This document shows, in pieces, positions 16,241 through 25,745 of a DNA stretch of 64,000 bases (within the stretch, counting starts at the first letter, position 1; every line of letters starts with the position of its first letter). The notes beneath the pieces were generated by a model. It saw only the letters and a program-made list of their open reading frames with translations. It did not search any database and was not told the DNA's origin. Origin of the DNA: Clostridium lundense DSM 17049 (GTDB lineage Bacteria > Bacillota > Clostridia > Clostridiales > Clostridiaceae); the NCBI RefSeq assembly GCF_000619945.1, contig NZ_JHVC01000008.1, positions 178,738 through 242,737 of the forward strand, given 5' to 3'. Both the position numbers and the translations under genes were made by a program.

Positions 16241-17941
16241 TTACTCTAATTTGAATTTACTTATTCCTTCTAAAGTCTTGGAAGATATAAATGAAAGTTC
16301 TTCTGAAGTCTTAGCTATTCCCTCTGATGTTAAATCTATCTGAGTTGTTGAAGCTGAAATCTCCTCTGAAGATGCTGAGTTTTCTTCAGCCACTGCAGAT
16401 ATAGACTCTACTTTTCCTACAATATTGTCCTTTTCATCTTTTATTATTTCTGCCTCATCCTTCACTTTATTTACTAACGGAATTACTTCATTTATAGCAT
16501 TTATTATGTTCTTAAATGAATCTAATGAATCATTAACCACACTTATTTGGTTTCCTAGTTCATTGTCCACTTTTAAAGTTCTATCAACAGTAACCTTAGT
16601 CTCTGTTGATATAGAAACTAACAATTCATTTATTTCTCCTGAAGAATTCTTACTTTGTTCAGCCAACTTTCTTATTTCATCAGCTACTACTGCAAATCCT
16701 TTTCCTGATTCTCCAGCTCTAGCAGCTTCTATAGCTGCATTTAATGCTAATAAATTAGTTTGATCTGCTATACTGTTAATCAAACCAGTTATTTCATTTA
16801 TTCTATTAACACTAACCTCTAATGATGATATACTATTTATTACAGTTTTAAATAACTCTCTTAAATCTTCTACTGATTTAAATAACTTCTCTAACTTTTC
16901 ATTGCTTTGTCCAGCCATAGAATCTATATTTGATGCATTATTATATACATCTTCTGTAGATGTTACTATATCTTCTACTATATCTGAAAACTTTTCTAGT
17001 ATATTAACTACCTCTATTAATTCACCTGCTTGTGAAGTGGAACCTTGGGCTACCCCTGCTACAGAACTAGATATTTCATGCATGGATGAAGTCATCTCTT
17101 CTGAAGCTGCTGATAATGACAATGCTTCGTCATTTATTTTAATTGTATCAGTTTTTATATCTCCCAAAATATTTTTTATAGAGTCTACAGTCTTACTTAA
17201 CTCCTTATTCATAACTCCAAATTCATTATCAAAATTTGTATCAATATTTAGGGAAAAATCTCCTGAACCTATTGTTTTTAAATCCTTCAAAAAATTTTGT
17301 AAACTGTTTTTAATTAGACTGAATATACTAAAGGATATAACTCCTAACAATATAACAAGCACTAATGTAATAATAAAAATGATTTTTGAACTCTTTGAAT
17401 AAATTTTCCCAGAATCTTGATACATAGAGTTTCCATATTCTTTACTGATTTCGGATAATTGCTTTAGTTTTGCAGATACATTATTTCCCAAATTACCATA
17501 TTCTTTTGCGAAGCTATCAGTTATCTTTCCACTACTTTTTCTTTTTTGTATTATCTCTTCTGCACCTTTCATATATTGTTCATAAATGCTTGTAAGGTCA
17601 GTTATTATTTTTTCCTCTTCACTATTTTTATCTAACTTACCTAAGCTTTCAATATTATTTTTTATAAGCTTGTCATTTTCCCTTACTATATTTACTATAC
17701 TTTCATCATATGGTCTGTCTATAACTTTAGTTAAGGCATTTCTTAAAACTCCAATTTCGGCATTTACATTAGATATTGTATCTACCTTAGCAAAAGCATT
17801 ATTATACATTATTCCTATGGAATTATTAATCTTTTTCATGTTATTATACCCAATTGAACCTATCATCAATGTGGCTATTAAAGATATAATGCTTAGTAGT
17901 ATAATCCCATGTACTACTTTAAAATTTTTAGTTCCTTTCAT
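16241..17941 (-). CDS. Methyl-accepting chemotaxis protein (4HB-type sensor)
   Basis: 566 residues from ATG 17941, which follows AAGGAGG by 12 bases. A start at 18001 is also open but has no ribosome binding site. Transmembrane helices near the N-terminus and about residue 190 flank a helical periplasmic domain of four-helix-bundle type (about 40-180). HAMP follows, then a long signalling coiled coil whose tip contains IADQTNLLALNAAIEAARAG. It senses an unknown ligand and signals to CheA/CheW, which are outside the window. Confidence 0.93.
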   Translation of the reverse strand: MKGTKNFKVVHGIILLSIISLIATLMIGSIGYNNMKKINNSIGIMYNNAFAKVDTISNVNAEIGVLRNALTKVIDRPYDESIVNIVRENDKLIKNNIESLGKLDKNSEEEKIITDLTSIYEQYMKGAEEIIQKRKSSGKITDSFAKEYGNLGNNVSAKLKQLSEISKEYGNSMYQDSGKIYSKSSKIIFIITLVLVILLGVISFSIFSLIKNSLQNFLKDLKTIGSGDFSLNIDTNFDNEFGVMNKELSKTVDSIKNILGDIKTDTIKINDEALSLSAASEEMTSSMHEISSSVAGVAQGSTSQAGELIEVVNILEKFSDIVEDIVTSTEDVYNNASNIDSMAGQSNEKLEKLFKSVEDLRELFKTVINSISSLEVSVNRINEITGLINSIADQTNLLALNAAIEAARAGESGKGFAVVADEIRKLAEQSKNSSGEINELLVSISTETKVTVDRTLKVDNELGNQISVVNDSLDSFKNIINAINEVIPLVNKVKDEAEIIKDEKDNIVGKVESISAVAEENSASSEEISASTTQIDLTSEGIAKTSEELSFISSKTLEGISKFKLE

Positions 17942-18093
17942 AATTTTGCTATACCTCCTTATTACTCGTCTTGTTATTTTGAACATTTTAAATATTTTCA
18001 TTATAATTCCAAATTTTGTTCACATCTCATTAACACAGTATTTTAGCTATTCTGTAGAATTAAATTTAATAATATAAAATTTTGCATTCTATT

Positions 18094-18120
18094 ATATCGA
18101 TATATTATTTAATACATTGA
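18094..18120 (-). promoter_or_regulatory. Weak sigma-D-like promoter above the chemoreceptor gene
   Basis: On the minus strand TCAA (18117-18120), 15 bases, ATCGATAT (18094-18101). It matches the flagellar sigma pattern at 3 of 4 and 6 of 8 positions, but chance matches are easy in DNA this AT-rich. Confidence 0.35.
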
Positions 18121-18151
18121 GTTATATTTATAAACTTTCTCTAAAAATAAA

Positions 18152-18170
18152 GGAGGTAACATTTACCTCC
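18152..18170 (-). terminator. Terminator of the 18201-18986 gene
   Basis: GGAGGTAA (18152-18159) and TTACCTCC (18163-18170) form a tight hairpin with a 3-base loop and T-rich runs on both sides, so it could work in both directions. Confidence 0.8.
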
Positions 18171-18200
18171 AATTTTTTATACTCTATTATACTTATCTAA

Positions 18201-18986
18201 TTATTTCATATTTTTTACAAAAGAATTTATTTTTTTATTTAAACTATAAATTCTTATATTAGACTTTAATTTAGTTATAAACAAATTTTCATCTATAGGT
18301 TTGTTTATAAAATCATCTGCACCTGCATTTATAATACCTGCTAGGGTTTTGGGATTATTCAGAACTGTTACAGCTATAATGGTGGCCTTCTTATTGTTTC
18401 TTCTGATATATCTTATAATATTTTTTCCAAATTCATTTTTAAGTAGCATATCAATTAAGTATATATCATATTTTTTTCCGCTTTCTATAAGATCCCTTCC
18501 TGATTTATAATAATCATAGTTATTAACACCATATTTTTTTAACAAATCTTCTTCAATAGCTGATTCAAAAGAACTATCATCAACTATAGCAATTCTTGCT
18601 TCTCTTAATTCCACCATATACTGATCTTCTTGAAAAACAGCCTCTATATGCTTTGATATTTCTTCCTGTAAATTCTCCTTTAATATATAATCACTTATTC
18701 CTAAATTAAATAACTTTTTCTTTTTTTCATCAATATTATCTCCTGTAACTACAAATATAGGAATTTCTCCTTTATTGCTGGTATTAAAATTAGATACAAA
18801 ACTTTCAATTTCTCCTTCACGACCTAATAATGAAGTTATTATAAGATCTACTTCACATTCATACAAAATTGCATTTGCTTCTTTGAAGCTATCTGTCCAT
18901 ATGTAGTCGTATCCTTTTTCTTGTAATATATTCTTTACAATATTGGAACAAAATTCACTAGGCTCAATGTGTAATACTGTATACAT
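18201..18986 (-). CDS. Tandem receiver-domain protein A
   Basis: 261 residues with two CheY-like domains and nothing else. The first (about 1-120) is degenerate: the usual phospho-acceptor strand reads VDLIITSLLG, with no Asp at the acceptor place. The second (about 128-250) is complete, with VDDSS, the acceptor Asp in YLIDMLL and Lys in NKPID. It pairs with a paralogue immediately upstream (19014-19781). Such stand-alone receivers act as phosphate sinks or protein-interaction switches. RBS GGAGG. Confidence 0.85.
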   Translation of the reverse strand: MYTVLHIEPSEFCSNIVKNILQEKGYDYIWTDSFKEANAILYECEVDLIITSLLGREGEIESFVSNFNTSNKGEIPIFVVTGDNIDEKKKKLFNLGISDYILKENLQEEISKHIEAVFQEDQYMVELREARIAIVDDSSFESAIEEDLLKKYGVNNYDYYKSGRDLIESGKKYDIYLIDMLLKNEFGKNIIRYIRRNNKKATIIAVTVLNNPKTLAGIINAGADDFINKPIDENLFITKLKSNIRIYSLNKKINSFVKNMK

Positions 18987-19013
18987 AAAAAATCCTCCTT
19001 ATTATTTTTTACA

Positions 19014-19781
19014 CTAACATTGTACTTTTTCATCTAAATTATAGTGTCTTATATTAGACTTTAGTTTTGCCATAAATAAATCTTCATTAATAGGCTTAGA
19101 TATATAATCATCTGCTCCTGCATTTAAAATACTAGCCAAAGTCCTAGGATTACTAAGAGAAGTTACAGCTATAATAACTGCATTTTTATCAGTTTTCCTA
19201 ATGTTTCTTATTATGTCCGTACCTATTTCATTTTTAAGAACTATATCTACAAGATATACATCATATTTACTTTTACTTTCAATTAGTTCTTTTCCAGACT
19301 GATAATAATCAAAATTATAAATATCATATTTATTTAAAAGTCTTTCTTCAACTGCTGTTTCAAAAATATTATCATCTATAATAACCATCTCAACTTCTTT
19401 TAACAATTTCATATCCGTATGTTCTTCTAATATATACTGAATACTCTTATATATTTCTTTTTCCATATTACCCTTTGATATATAATGACTTACTCCTAAA
19501 TCAATTAAATTCTTCTTTTTGTCATTAGTATCATCTCCTGCTAATATGAGTATTGGAATATTATCTTTAATGTTTTTATTTATCTTCTTTAAAAAATTCT
19601 CTATTTGCTCATCTTTTTCAGATTGAGAAATTATTATTAAATCCACATAAAGTTTTTGGAGTATCTGGTGTGCTTGATAAAAATTATCAATACACATATA
19701 TTGATATCCTTTTCTTCTTACTGCATCTTCTACTAAATTACATATCCGTTCACTTTTTTCAATGTGAAGTACTGTACACAT
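19014..19781 (-). CDS. Tandem receiver-domain protein B
   Basis: 255 residues, same architecture as the downstream paralogue and clearly duplicated from it (both open M-TVLHIE and share the block KYDIYxxDYYxSGxxLIES in looser form). The first receiver lacks the acceptor Asp (LIIISQSEKD); the second keeps VDDN-like acidic residues, the Asp in YLVDIVL and Lys in SKPINED. It lies 27 bases before the paralogue, in one operon. Partner kinase unknown. Confidence 0.85.
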   Translation of the reverse strand: MCTVLHIEKSERICNLVEDAVRRKGYQYMCIDNFYQAHQILQKLYVDLIIISQSEKDEQIENFLKKINKNIKDNIPILILAGDDTNDKKKNLIDLGVSHYISKGNMEKEIYKSIQYILEEHTDMKLLKEVEMVIIDDNIFETAVEERLLNKYDIYNFDYYQSGKELIESKSKYDVYLVDIVLKNEIGTDIIRNIRKTDKNAVIIAVTSLSNPRTLASILNAGADDYISKPINEDLFMAKLKSNIRHYNLDEKVQC

Positions 19782-19841
19782 AAAATTCCCCCTCTATTTA
19801 TAGCCCGTAATAATTTTTACTAAGTTATTAATAATAAAATT

Positions 19842-19866
19842 AAGCTGCCAAATTATATGGCAGCTT
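19842..19866 (-). terminator. Terminator of phaC, one of a near-identical hairpin pair
   Basis: AAGCTGCCA (19842-19850) pairs with TGGCAGCTT (19858-19866) around AATTATA. The segment 19831-19867 is repeated at 25164-25200 with only two differences, which pair with each other. Confidence 0.8.
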
Positions 19867-19932
19867 TTTTGTTTTAGAAACAATACATAGTTTTATTCCA
19901 TTATTTCTAAACTTTCTTATAATATTAAAATA

Positions 19933-21006
19933 TTATTTTTTACTTCTATCCATAAGCCATTTTGCCATTTTAGGAGCTATTTCTTTTTGTGACTTGGAAC
20001 TAACATACATTCCTATATGTCCCACAGGGAAAGAACACATTTCTTTATCCGTACTGCTTACAAAATCATTTAACGGTTTACTTGCTGATGGTGGAACAAG
20101 ATGGTCATATTCAGCATATATATTTAAAAGTGGCATATTAATATTTTTTAAATCTACTTTTTTATCACCAATAACCAATTCCCCTTTTACCAACTTATTA
20201 TCTCTATATAAGTCTTTTACAAATTGTCTTAGCGTTTCACCAGCTTGTCCAGGACTATCAAATATCCATTTTTCCATTCTCATAAAATTACCCATTACAT
20301 CTGCATTATCAATATTGTCAATTAGCCCTACATATTTATCTACCATAAGTTGAAAGGGTTTTAATATTATAAATCCTGAATTCATTACACTACCTGGAAC
20401 AACTCCATAGGCATCTACCATATTATCTATATTAAGATATTTACCCCACTTAAATAAAAGACCTTCATCTATATTAAAATCTATAGGAGTGACCATAGTA
20501 ACTAAATTTTTTATTTTACTTGGATGAAGTGCTGAATATATAGTTGAAAAAGTTCCTCCCTGACATACCCCTATAAGGTTCACCTTATCTACATTATTAT
20601 TCTTACATATTACATCCACTGCATTATTTATATATCCTTCTATATAATCCTCCATAGTAAGATATCTATCTTCAGCAGTTGGATATCCCCAGTCAATTAT
20701 ATATACATCTAATCCTAATTCTAATAGATTTTTTATTACACTTCTATCCTGTTGTATATCCATCATATATTGTCTATTTACTAAAGCATAAACAATTAAA
20801 GTAGGAACTTTACAAGGACTTTTCACTAAAGGTGTATAATGATATAACTTCATTTTATCTTCTTTATAAATAAGTTCTTTAGGAGTGCAATCAGAACCCT
20901 CTTCACTTACATTCATCATAACTTCCATACCCTTTAATAGTTTCTTTTGTGCTGAAATCATTTCATTAAAAGACTTTTCCATATCTATTCCATAAATTGA
21001 ATTCAT
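19933..21006 (-). CDS. phaC: Class III polyhydroxyalkanoate synthase, catalytic subunit PhaC
   Basis: 357 residues, the normal length for class III. An alpha/beta-hydrolase fold carries the lipase-like box GVCQGG with nucleophile Cys148, the Asp in YAEYDHLVPP (about 304) and the catalytic His in PVGHIGM (about 333), at the positions known for the Allochromatium enzyme. With PhaE it polymerises (R)-3-hydroxyacyl-CoA into storage granules. It is the last gene of phaJ-phaE-phaC, which supplies monomer and both subunits from one transcript. Confidence 0.95.
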   Translation of the reverse strand: MNSIYGIDMEKSFNEMISAQKKLLKGMEVMMNVSEEGSDCTPKELIYKEDKMKLYHYTPLVKSPCKVPTLIVYALVNRQYMMDIQQDRSVIKNLLELGLDVYIIDWGYPTAEDRYLTMEDYIEGYINNAVDVICKNNNVDKVNLIGVCQGGTFSTIYSALHPSKIKNLVTMVTPIDFNIDEGLLFKWGKYLNIDNMVDAYGVVPGSVMNSGFIILKPFQLMVDKYVGLIDNIDNADVMGNFMRMEKWIFDSPGQAGETLRQFVKDLYRDNKLVKGELVIGDKKVDLKNINMPLLNIYAEYDHLVPPSASKPLNDFVSSTDKEMCSFPVGHIGMYVSSKSQKEIAPKMAKWLMDRSKK

Positions 21007-21060
21007 AATTTATCCTCCTTTTTCCTTTGGATTTAATGATTTTTCAACTTTTATACCTAT

Positions 21061-22128
21061 CTATTTTTTCACACTTTTTATTTCATTTAACTCTTTCTTT
21101 ACATTTTTCAATTCTCTTTTTAATTCGTATACAGTTTTATATAAACTATTCATTTCACTTTTAGTTGGTATAGGCATAAGACCTATATATTCTTCCATAA
21201 GATTATCGCATTTCATTTTAAATTTCATGGATGAATCCACAACTTCTGCAATAAGCTTACTAAAGTCATCAGTATTAAACAACTTCTCATAGGCATTTTC
21301 ATTTTCTTTGGACCAATATTCATAAAATTCTTTAAAAGTCTTAGGTTGAGTTCCATTTTTCATCATTTCCATATAATTTTTAAATATCTGCTCTGCAGTT
21401 TCTTTAGCAACAGATAATATAGTAGCTGAAAATTCCCCTAATATAGTTGTATATTTAATAAATGTGTCTAATCCTTCAAATTGTTTTTCAAGCAATTCTC
21501 TATTTATACCAAGTGCTGGACTATTTAAAAACTTACTAAAAGTTTTATCATAATTATCTTTCCAAAGTTTAATAAAGTTTAAATAATCAGCAGGACTTTT
21601 AAAGATTCCTTCTGCCATATATTCTTTAAGTTCATTGCTCGTTTCAATCCAAGGTTTGAAAGACTGATTAATTAAATTTGTATAACTATTAAATATCTCC
21701 ATTGGTTCTTTTACAAAACACTGCATTTGTTTTGGTAAATATGGCGCAAAACTATTGCTTAAAAATTCCATGTATTTATCTTTCCAATTATCATAAATTT
21801 TATTATATTCTTCAATAGTTGGTTTAAAAGATTTATTATTTAACTCCTCCCACAATTTATAAACATTAAAGTACACATTAGCACTAGATGTGATCTTTTT
21901 TAATACCTCATAAGGATCACCACTATTAAAGGAATAAAATATTTTATTGTTAAATTCCATCATATTATTTAAAAAATCCATAGGATTGCGAGAAGATTCA
22001 TTTTTACTATTTTCAGTCTTTGTCTCATTTTTACTATCAGTTTTAGGCAAAAATATCTCTTGCCAAGCACCTATCATATTTTTCTGAATGTCAAAGAATT
22101 GATTCATCATATTATTATCAAAATTCAT
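21061..22128 (-). CDS. phaE: Class III PHA synthase subunit PhaE
   Basis: 355 residues, largely helical, with a C-terminal coiled coil (LYKTVYELKRELKNVKKEL) characteristic of PhaE. PhaE activates PhaC and has no catalytic motif itself. The N-terminal 60 residues are Asn/Lys/Glu-rich and divergent. It lies 15 bases after phaJ and 54 bases before phaC. Confidence 0.92.
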   Translation of the reverse strand: MNFDNNMMNQFFDIQKNMIGAWQEIFLPKTDSKNETKTENSKNESSRNPMDFLNNMMEFNNKIFYSFNSGDPYEVLKKITSSANVYFNVYKLWEELNNKSFKPTIEEYNKIYDNWKDKYMEFLSNSFAPYLPKQMQCFVKEPMEIFNSYTNLINQSFKPWIETSNELKEYMAEGIFKSPADYLNFIKLWKDNYDKTFSKFLNSPALGINRELLEKQFEGLDTFIKYTTILGEFSATILSVAKETAEQIFKNYMEMMKNGTQPKTFKEFYEYWSKENENAYEKLFNTDDFSKLIAEVVDSSMKFKMKCDNLMEEYIGLMPIPTKSEMNSLYKTVYELKRELKNVKKELNEIKSVKK

Positions 22129-22143
22129 GTATAAAACCTCCTC

Positions 22144-22584
22144 TTAATTTTCCTTTAATTTCTTTACTACAGCTTCTCCTGTAACTACTTCAACATTTTC
22201 TTGGTTAAATATACTAGTTTTTAATTGTATTATTCTTTTATCATCATTTTTACTCATTACCTGAACTACTGATGTTAACTCATCTCCAATAAATACTGGA
22301 GCTAAAAATTTTAATGTTTGAGATAGATATAAAGTATTAATTCCTGGGAGTTTTGTTCCTAAAACTGCTGAAATTAGAGAACTAGTTAAAATACCATGAG
22401 CAATCTTTTTCTTGAAAAGACTCTTCTTTGCAAAATCTTCATCCAAATGTATTGGATTTATATCACCAGATATTTTAGAAAAACATACTATGTCTTCCTC
22501 TGAAATAACTTTACTTAAGGATGCCTTCTCACCAACTAGGATTTCTTCATAAGATCTGTCCAAAGCCTTATAATTAGAAACCAT
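22144..22584 (-). CDS. phaJ: (R)-specific enoyl-CoA hydratase, MaoC-like, PhaJ
   Basis: 146 residues, single hot-dog fold. The hydratase motif SGDINPIHLDEDFA holds catalytic Asp41 and His46. The following FKKKIAHGILTSSL is the typical MaoC active-site helix. It converts trans-2-enoyl-CoA to the (R)-3-hydroxyacyl-CoA used by PhaC, linking fatty acid or butyrate-pathway intermediates to PHA. First gene of the pha operon, RBS AAGGAGG. Confidence 0.93.
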   Translation of the reverse strand: MVSNYKALDRSYEEILVGEKASLSKVISEEDIVCFSKISGDINPIHLDEDFAKKSLFKKKIAHGILTSSLISAVLGTKLPGINTLYLSQTLKFLAPVFIGDELTSVVQVMSKNDDKRIIQLKTSIFNQENVEVVTGEAVVKKLKEN

Positions 22585-22625
22585 ATTAACTCCTCCTTAT
22601 ATTTTATAGAATGTTAAAAATACAA

Positions 22626-22676
22626 AAGCCAGCATAATCAGTTTTTAACATAAGTTAAAACTGACTATGCTGGCTT
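22626..22676 (-). terminator. Long hairpin between the chemoreceptor and phaJ
   Basis: The arms, about 23 bases each, begin AAGCCAGCATA and end TATGCTGGCTT. A T-rich stretch follows on the minus strand. It can terminate the chemoreceptor transcript or act as an attenuator for phaJ, 42 bases downstream. Confidence 0.7.
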
Positions 22677-22685
22677 ATATCTAGC

Positions 22686-22783
22686 AAAATAAATACTTAT
22701 TTTCTATCAATCCTACCAGTAACATATATTTTTTTATTAGTTAAAATCACCAACATACCTATAGCAAAATAAATAGTTATTCT
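22686..22783 (-). promoter_or_regulatory. Two copies of an AT-rich palindrome above phaJ
   Basis: AAAATAAATACTTATTTT (22686-22703) is nearly palindromic and recurs at 22766-22783 as AAAATAAATAGTTATTCT. Both copies sit in a longer direct repeat (AGCAAAATAAATA, 5-6 nt, then CTAT) with an 80-base period, the spacing of paired operator sites. The regulator is unknown. Confidence 0.5.
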
Positions 22784-22940
22784 CTATTAGTCTTATTGGC
22801 TTATAATATTTATATATTATGATAAAATAATACATTATAATTATTTTTTTGTCAATTTTTTTGCTAATTTTAATACAGTCAAAATTTAAATTTAATTTCA
22901 TATTTTATGACTTTTTCTCTTACTATCTTCATATTACTAA

Positions 22941-25022
22941 TTATTCCAACTTAAATTTATTTACCTGCTCATTCATCAGTTTTGTTATATTACTTAACTT
23001 TTCAGCAGTTAGACAAACTTCTTTAGTACAACCGTTCATCTCCTGTGCTGATGCACTTATTTCCTCTGATGAAGCAGAGATTTGTTCTGAAATAGCTGAA
23101 CTTCCTTCTACCATACTAAGTACTTTGTCCTTTTCTCTATCTATATCCTCAGCGGCTTGTGAGACACTTTGTATTTTAAGTACTATTTCTTCAATAGAGC
23201 CTATAATGCTTCTGAATGCATTAATAGTATCTTCTATTATAATAACTTGATTATTTAGATCATTATTCATATTTTCTGTATTATCTTTAATAATATCTGT
23301 ATCTTTGGATATATTTTCTATTAGCCTATTTATACTTTCTGATGAACATTTACTTTGTTCTGCTAACTTTCTGATCTCATCTGCTACTACAGCAAATCCT
23401 TTTCCGCTTTCTCCAGCTCTTGCTGCTTCAATAGCAGCATTTAAAGCTAATAAATTAGTTTGTTCTGATATACTATTTATTAGATTAGACATTTCATTAA
23501 TGGCTCCAACATTATCTCCTAGTTTTGAAATCATATTAACAAACTTATTAAAAAACTCTTTCATATTATTCATAGAGTTATCCATTTCTTGCATTTTTTC
23601 ATTACTGAAATTTGCATTAGAATTTATTTGGGTAGAATTTTTATTAACTTTATCTAATTCTCTTACTGTGGAGTCAATTTTTTCTCCAAAATTACCTACA
23701 ATAGATGCAACCTGTGTTAGCTCTGTAGCTTGGTTAGATATTCCCTGTGCCACATCATGTATTGCATTAGCAACTTCATCTGAAGAACTTGTCATCTCTT
23801 CTGATGAAGCTAAAAGTCTTTCAGCTTCATTTTCTATAATTATAGAATTATCCTTCATATGTAATAATATTTCTTTTATATCCTCTTGCATATTTTTAAC
23901 GGATTTTGTAATTTCACCTATTTCATCTTCAAAACCTAAATATTTTTGGGATACATTTTCAGTAAAGTCTCCTGATCCTATTCTTTTTAAATGCTCTGCG
24001 ATATATTTAATAGGTTTTGAAATCTTTCCAGATATAAATATAGAAAGAGCAACGCTTATAAATGCAAAAATAACTGTAAATAATAAAATTATCATACCTA
24101 TGCTATTTGCACTTTTAGTTAGTTCACTTTTCTCTATAAAGGATATATAATACCATCCTAAATTAGTATTAGAAGATTTTTTAATAGATACTAAATACTC
24201 CTTACCATTCTCTAACTTTGTTGTAAAAGATTCCTCTTGAAGCTTAGATAAGTCATTTAATTTATCTATTTTAAGCTCCTTTATATTTTTGGATATTAAA
24301 CTTTCATCTTTGGCATTTGCTATTATAGTACCTTTTCTATCTGTTAAAATTAAATATCCTGTATTGCCTATCTTTATATTTTGAGCTAACTTAGTAAGTT
24401 GACTTAAGTTCACATCAATTCCTACAACTCCTTTAAAATTAGAATTGTTATCTTTAACAGCGGTTACAGCAGACATGGCTATGTTTCCCAAACTTGTTTT
24501 ATAGACATCAGTAAAATTAATTTTATCTTTATTATTTTTAGCAGCAGTATACCATTCTCTTTTTCTTGGATCATATCCCTTTTTCCTAGCTATAGCTGGA
24601 TATTGCAAATATCCCCCATTTTCTTCTGTAGCTATCAATACAGCTTCCACACCTAGATGAGTCTTACTAAAATTTTCAAATATTTTATAAAGACTAGCTT
24701 CATATTGTCCATTTTTAAGGGGAGTCATTTGTATTTCTTCTGTAAGTGAATTTTTATTTATATAAGATGTAATTTGACTATTTAAATTATTAAATTCTTT
24801 ACTAAACATATTTATATTTTCCTCAAATGCGCCAATATAGTTATTAAACCCATTATCTACTTCCGCAATTTGTGACTGAACAGCATGTATATAATCTACT
24901 TCTGTTTGCTTGTATACTTTTAAATAAATTACAGTTCCCATTAAAATTAAACATATTAGTATTAAAGATACAAAAGATACTATAAGTTTATTTTTAATAC
25001 TTTTATTTATCTTTAGTTTCAA
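22941..25022 (-). CDS. Methyl-accepting chemotaxis protein with dCache-type sensor
   Basis: 693 residues. The N-terminal transmembrane helix (about 12-32) is followed by a large extracellular domain (about 35-310). Its block YDPRKREWYTAA and later VVGIDVNLSQLT are typical of double-Cache sensors for amino acids and organic acids. A second transmembrane helix (about 315), HAMP and the signalling domain (ISEQTNLLALNAAIEAARAG) follow. The start is probably TTG at 25022. A monocistronic gene. Confidence 0.93.
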   Translation of the reverse strand: MKLKINKSIKNKLIVSFVSLILICLILMGTVIYLKVYKQTEVDYIHAVQSQIAEVDNGFNNYIGAFEENINMFSKEFNNLNSQITSYINKNSLTEEIQMTPLKNGQYEASLYKIFENFSKTHLGVEAVLIATEENGGYLQYPAIARKKGYDPRKREWYTAAKNNKDKINFTDVYKTSLGNIAMSAVTAVKDNNSNFKGVVGIDVNLSQLTKLAQNIKIGNTGYLILTDRKGTIIANAKDESLISKNIKELKIDKLNDLSKLQEESFTTKLENGKEYLVSIKKSSNTNLGWYYISFIEKSELTKSANSIGMIILLFTVIFAFISVALSIFISGKISKPIKYIAEHLKRIGSGDFTENVSQKYLGFEDEIGEITKSVKNMQEDIKEILLHMKDNSIIIENEAERLLASSEEMTSSSDEVANAIHDVAQGISNQATELTQVASIVGNFGEKIDSTVRELDKVNKNSTQINSNANFSNEKMQEMDNSMNNMKEFFNKFVNMISKLGDNVGAINEMSNLINSISEQTNLLALNAAIEAARAGESGKGFAVVADEIRKLAEQSKCSSESINRLIENISKDTDIIKDNTENMNNDLNNQVIIIEDTINAFRSIIGSIEEIVLKIQSVSQAAEDIDREKDKVLSMVEGSSAISEQISASSEEISASAQEMNGCTKEVCLTAEKLSNITKLMNEQVNKFKLE

Positions 25023-25174
25023 ACCAAATCATTCCCTTCTCAAGTCTTAATTATTTATAAAACAGCTTAATATAACCAATAATATCATAACTTCCAACAC
25101 TTTCCCACATCATTTTATATTATTTTTTAATATCATAATATTATGTATTATAGAATTTAAGACATAATAAAATT

Positions 25175-25199
25175 AAGCTACCAAATTATATGGTAGCTT
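25175..25199 (-). terminator. Terminator of the 25215-25727 gene, partner of the phaC hairpin
   Basis: AAGCTACCA (25175-25183) pairs with TGGTAGCTT (25191-25199). Its flanks and loop are identical to those of the phaC terminator. Confidence 0.75.
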
Positions 25200-25214
25200 T
25201 CGCACTAATTAATA

Positions 25215-25727
25215 CTATTCAGATTTATAATTAATTTGAGTTTTCAAACATATATATTCCTTCTTTATAGAAGAAATTATATTTGAACTTTTTTCTATAT
25301 CTCCTTTTTCTAAAGCTAGTTTCAAATCATGAAAATAACTTCTTAAAATCTTAGTTTGCTTGATTAAATCATTTATTTCTTCCTTATTGCTTAACTTATT
25401 TATACCATTTTCTATACTATATAATGCATTTATACAATCATCTGTAATTATAATAACTTCAGCTAACTTTTTCTCACTCAAGTTATTTTTTATATAATCT
25501 ACAGCTTCACCCAAAGTCTCTACAAGTGGTAATATCTTATTTTTAATTTCTCTTTCATTCTGTAAATTTTCAACATCTATTCCCTCAGTAACATCATTGT
25601 TATTCTTATTAAAAGATATACTTTTAAAATTAGCTGCAGTTTTATAAACGCTTATAGATGCCGATGTTATAAGAAATATGATACTTAGGGAAAATAGGAT
25701 CTTTTGTTTTGTTTGTGGTTTCTTCAT
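25215..25727 (-). CDS. Hypothetical protein with N-terminal membrane anchor
   Basis: 170 residues from ATG 25727, 7 bases after GGAG. A hydrophobic segment at about residues 10-30 resembles an uncleaved anchor, followed by a helical outside domain with no Cys. It follows the ABC permease gene by 18 bases and probably belongs to that operon, but I recognise no family. It could be an accessory or sensory protein for the importer. Confidence 0.6.
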   Translation of the reverse strand: MKKPQTKQKILFSLSIIFLITSASISVYKTAANFKSISFNKNNNDVTEGIDVENLQNEREIKNKILPLVETLGEAVDYIKNNLSEKKLAEVIIITDDCINALYSIENGINKLSNKEEINDLIKQTKILRSYFHDLKLALEKGDIEKSSNIISSIKKEYICLKTQINYKSE

Positions 25728-25745
25728 ATTATACTCCAGTAGCAC

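Noticed and set aside
22849..24150. Long plus-strand frames opposite the chemoreceptor (also at 16425-18077 and 13067-13405)
   Set aside because: Mirror frames of highly conserved minus-strand genes, without ribosome binding sites.
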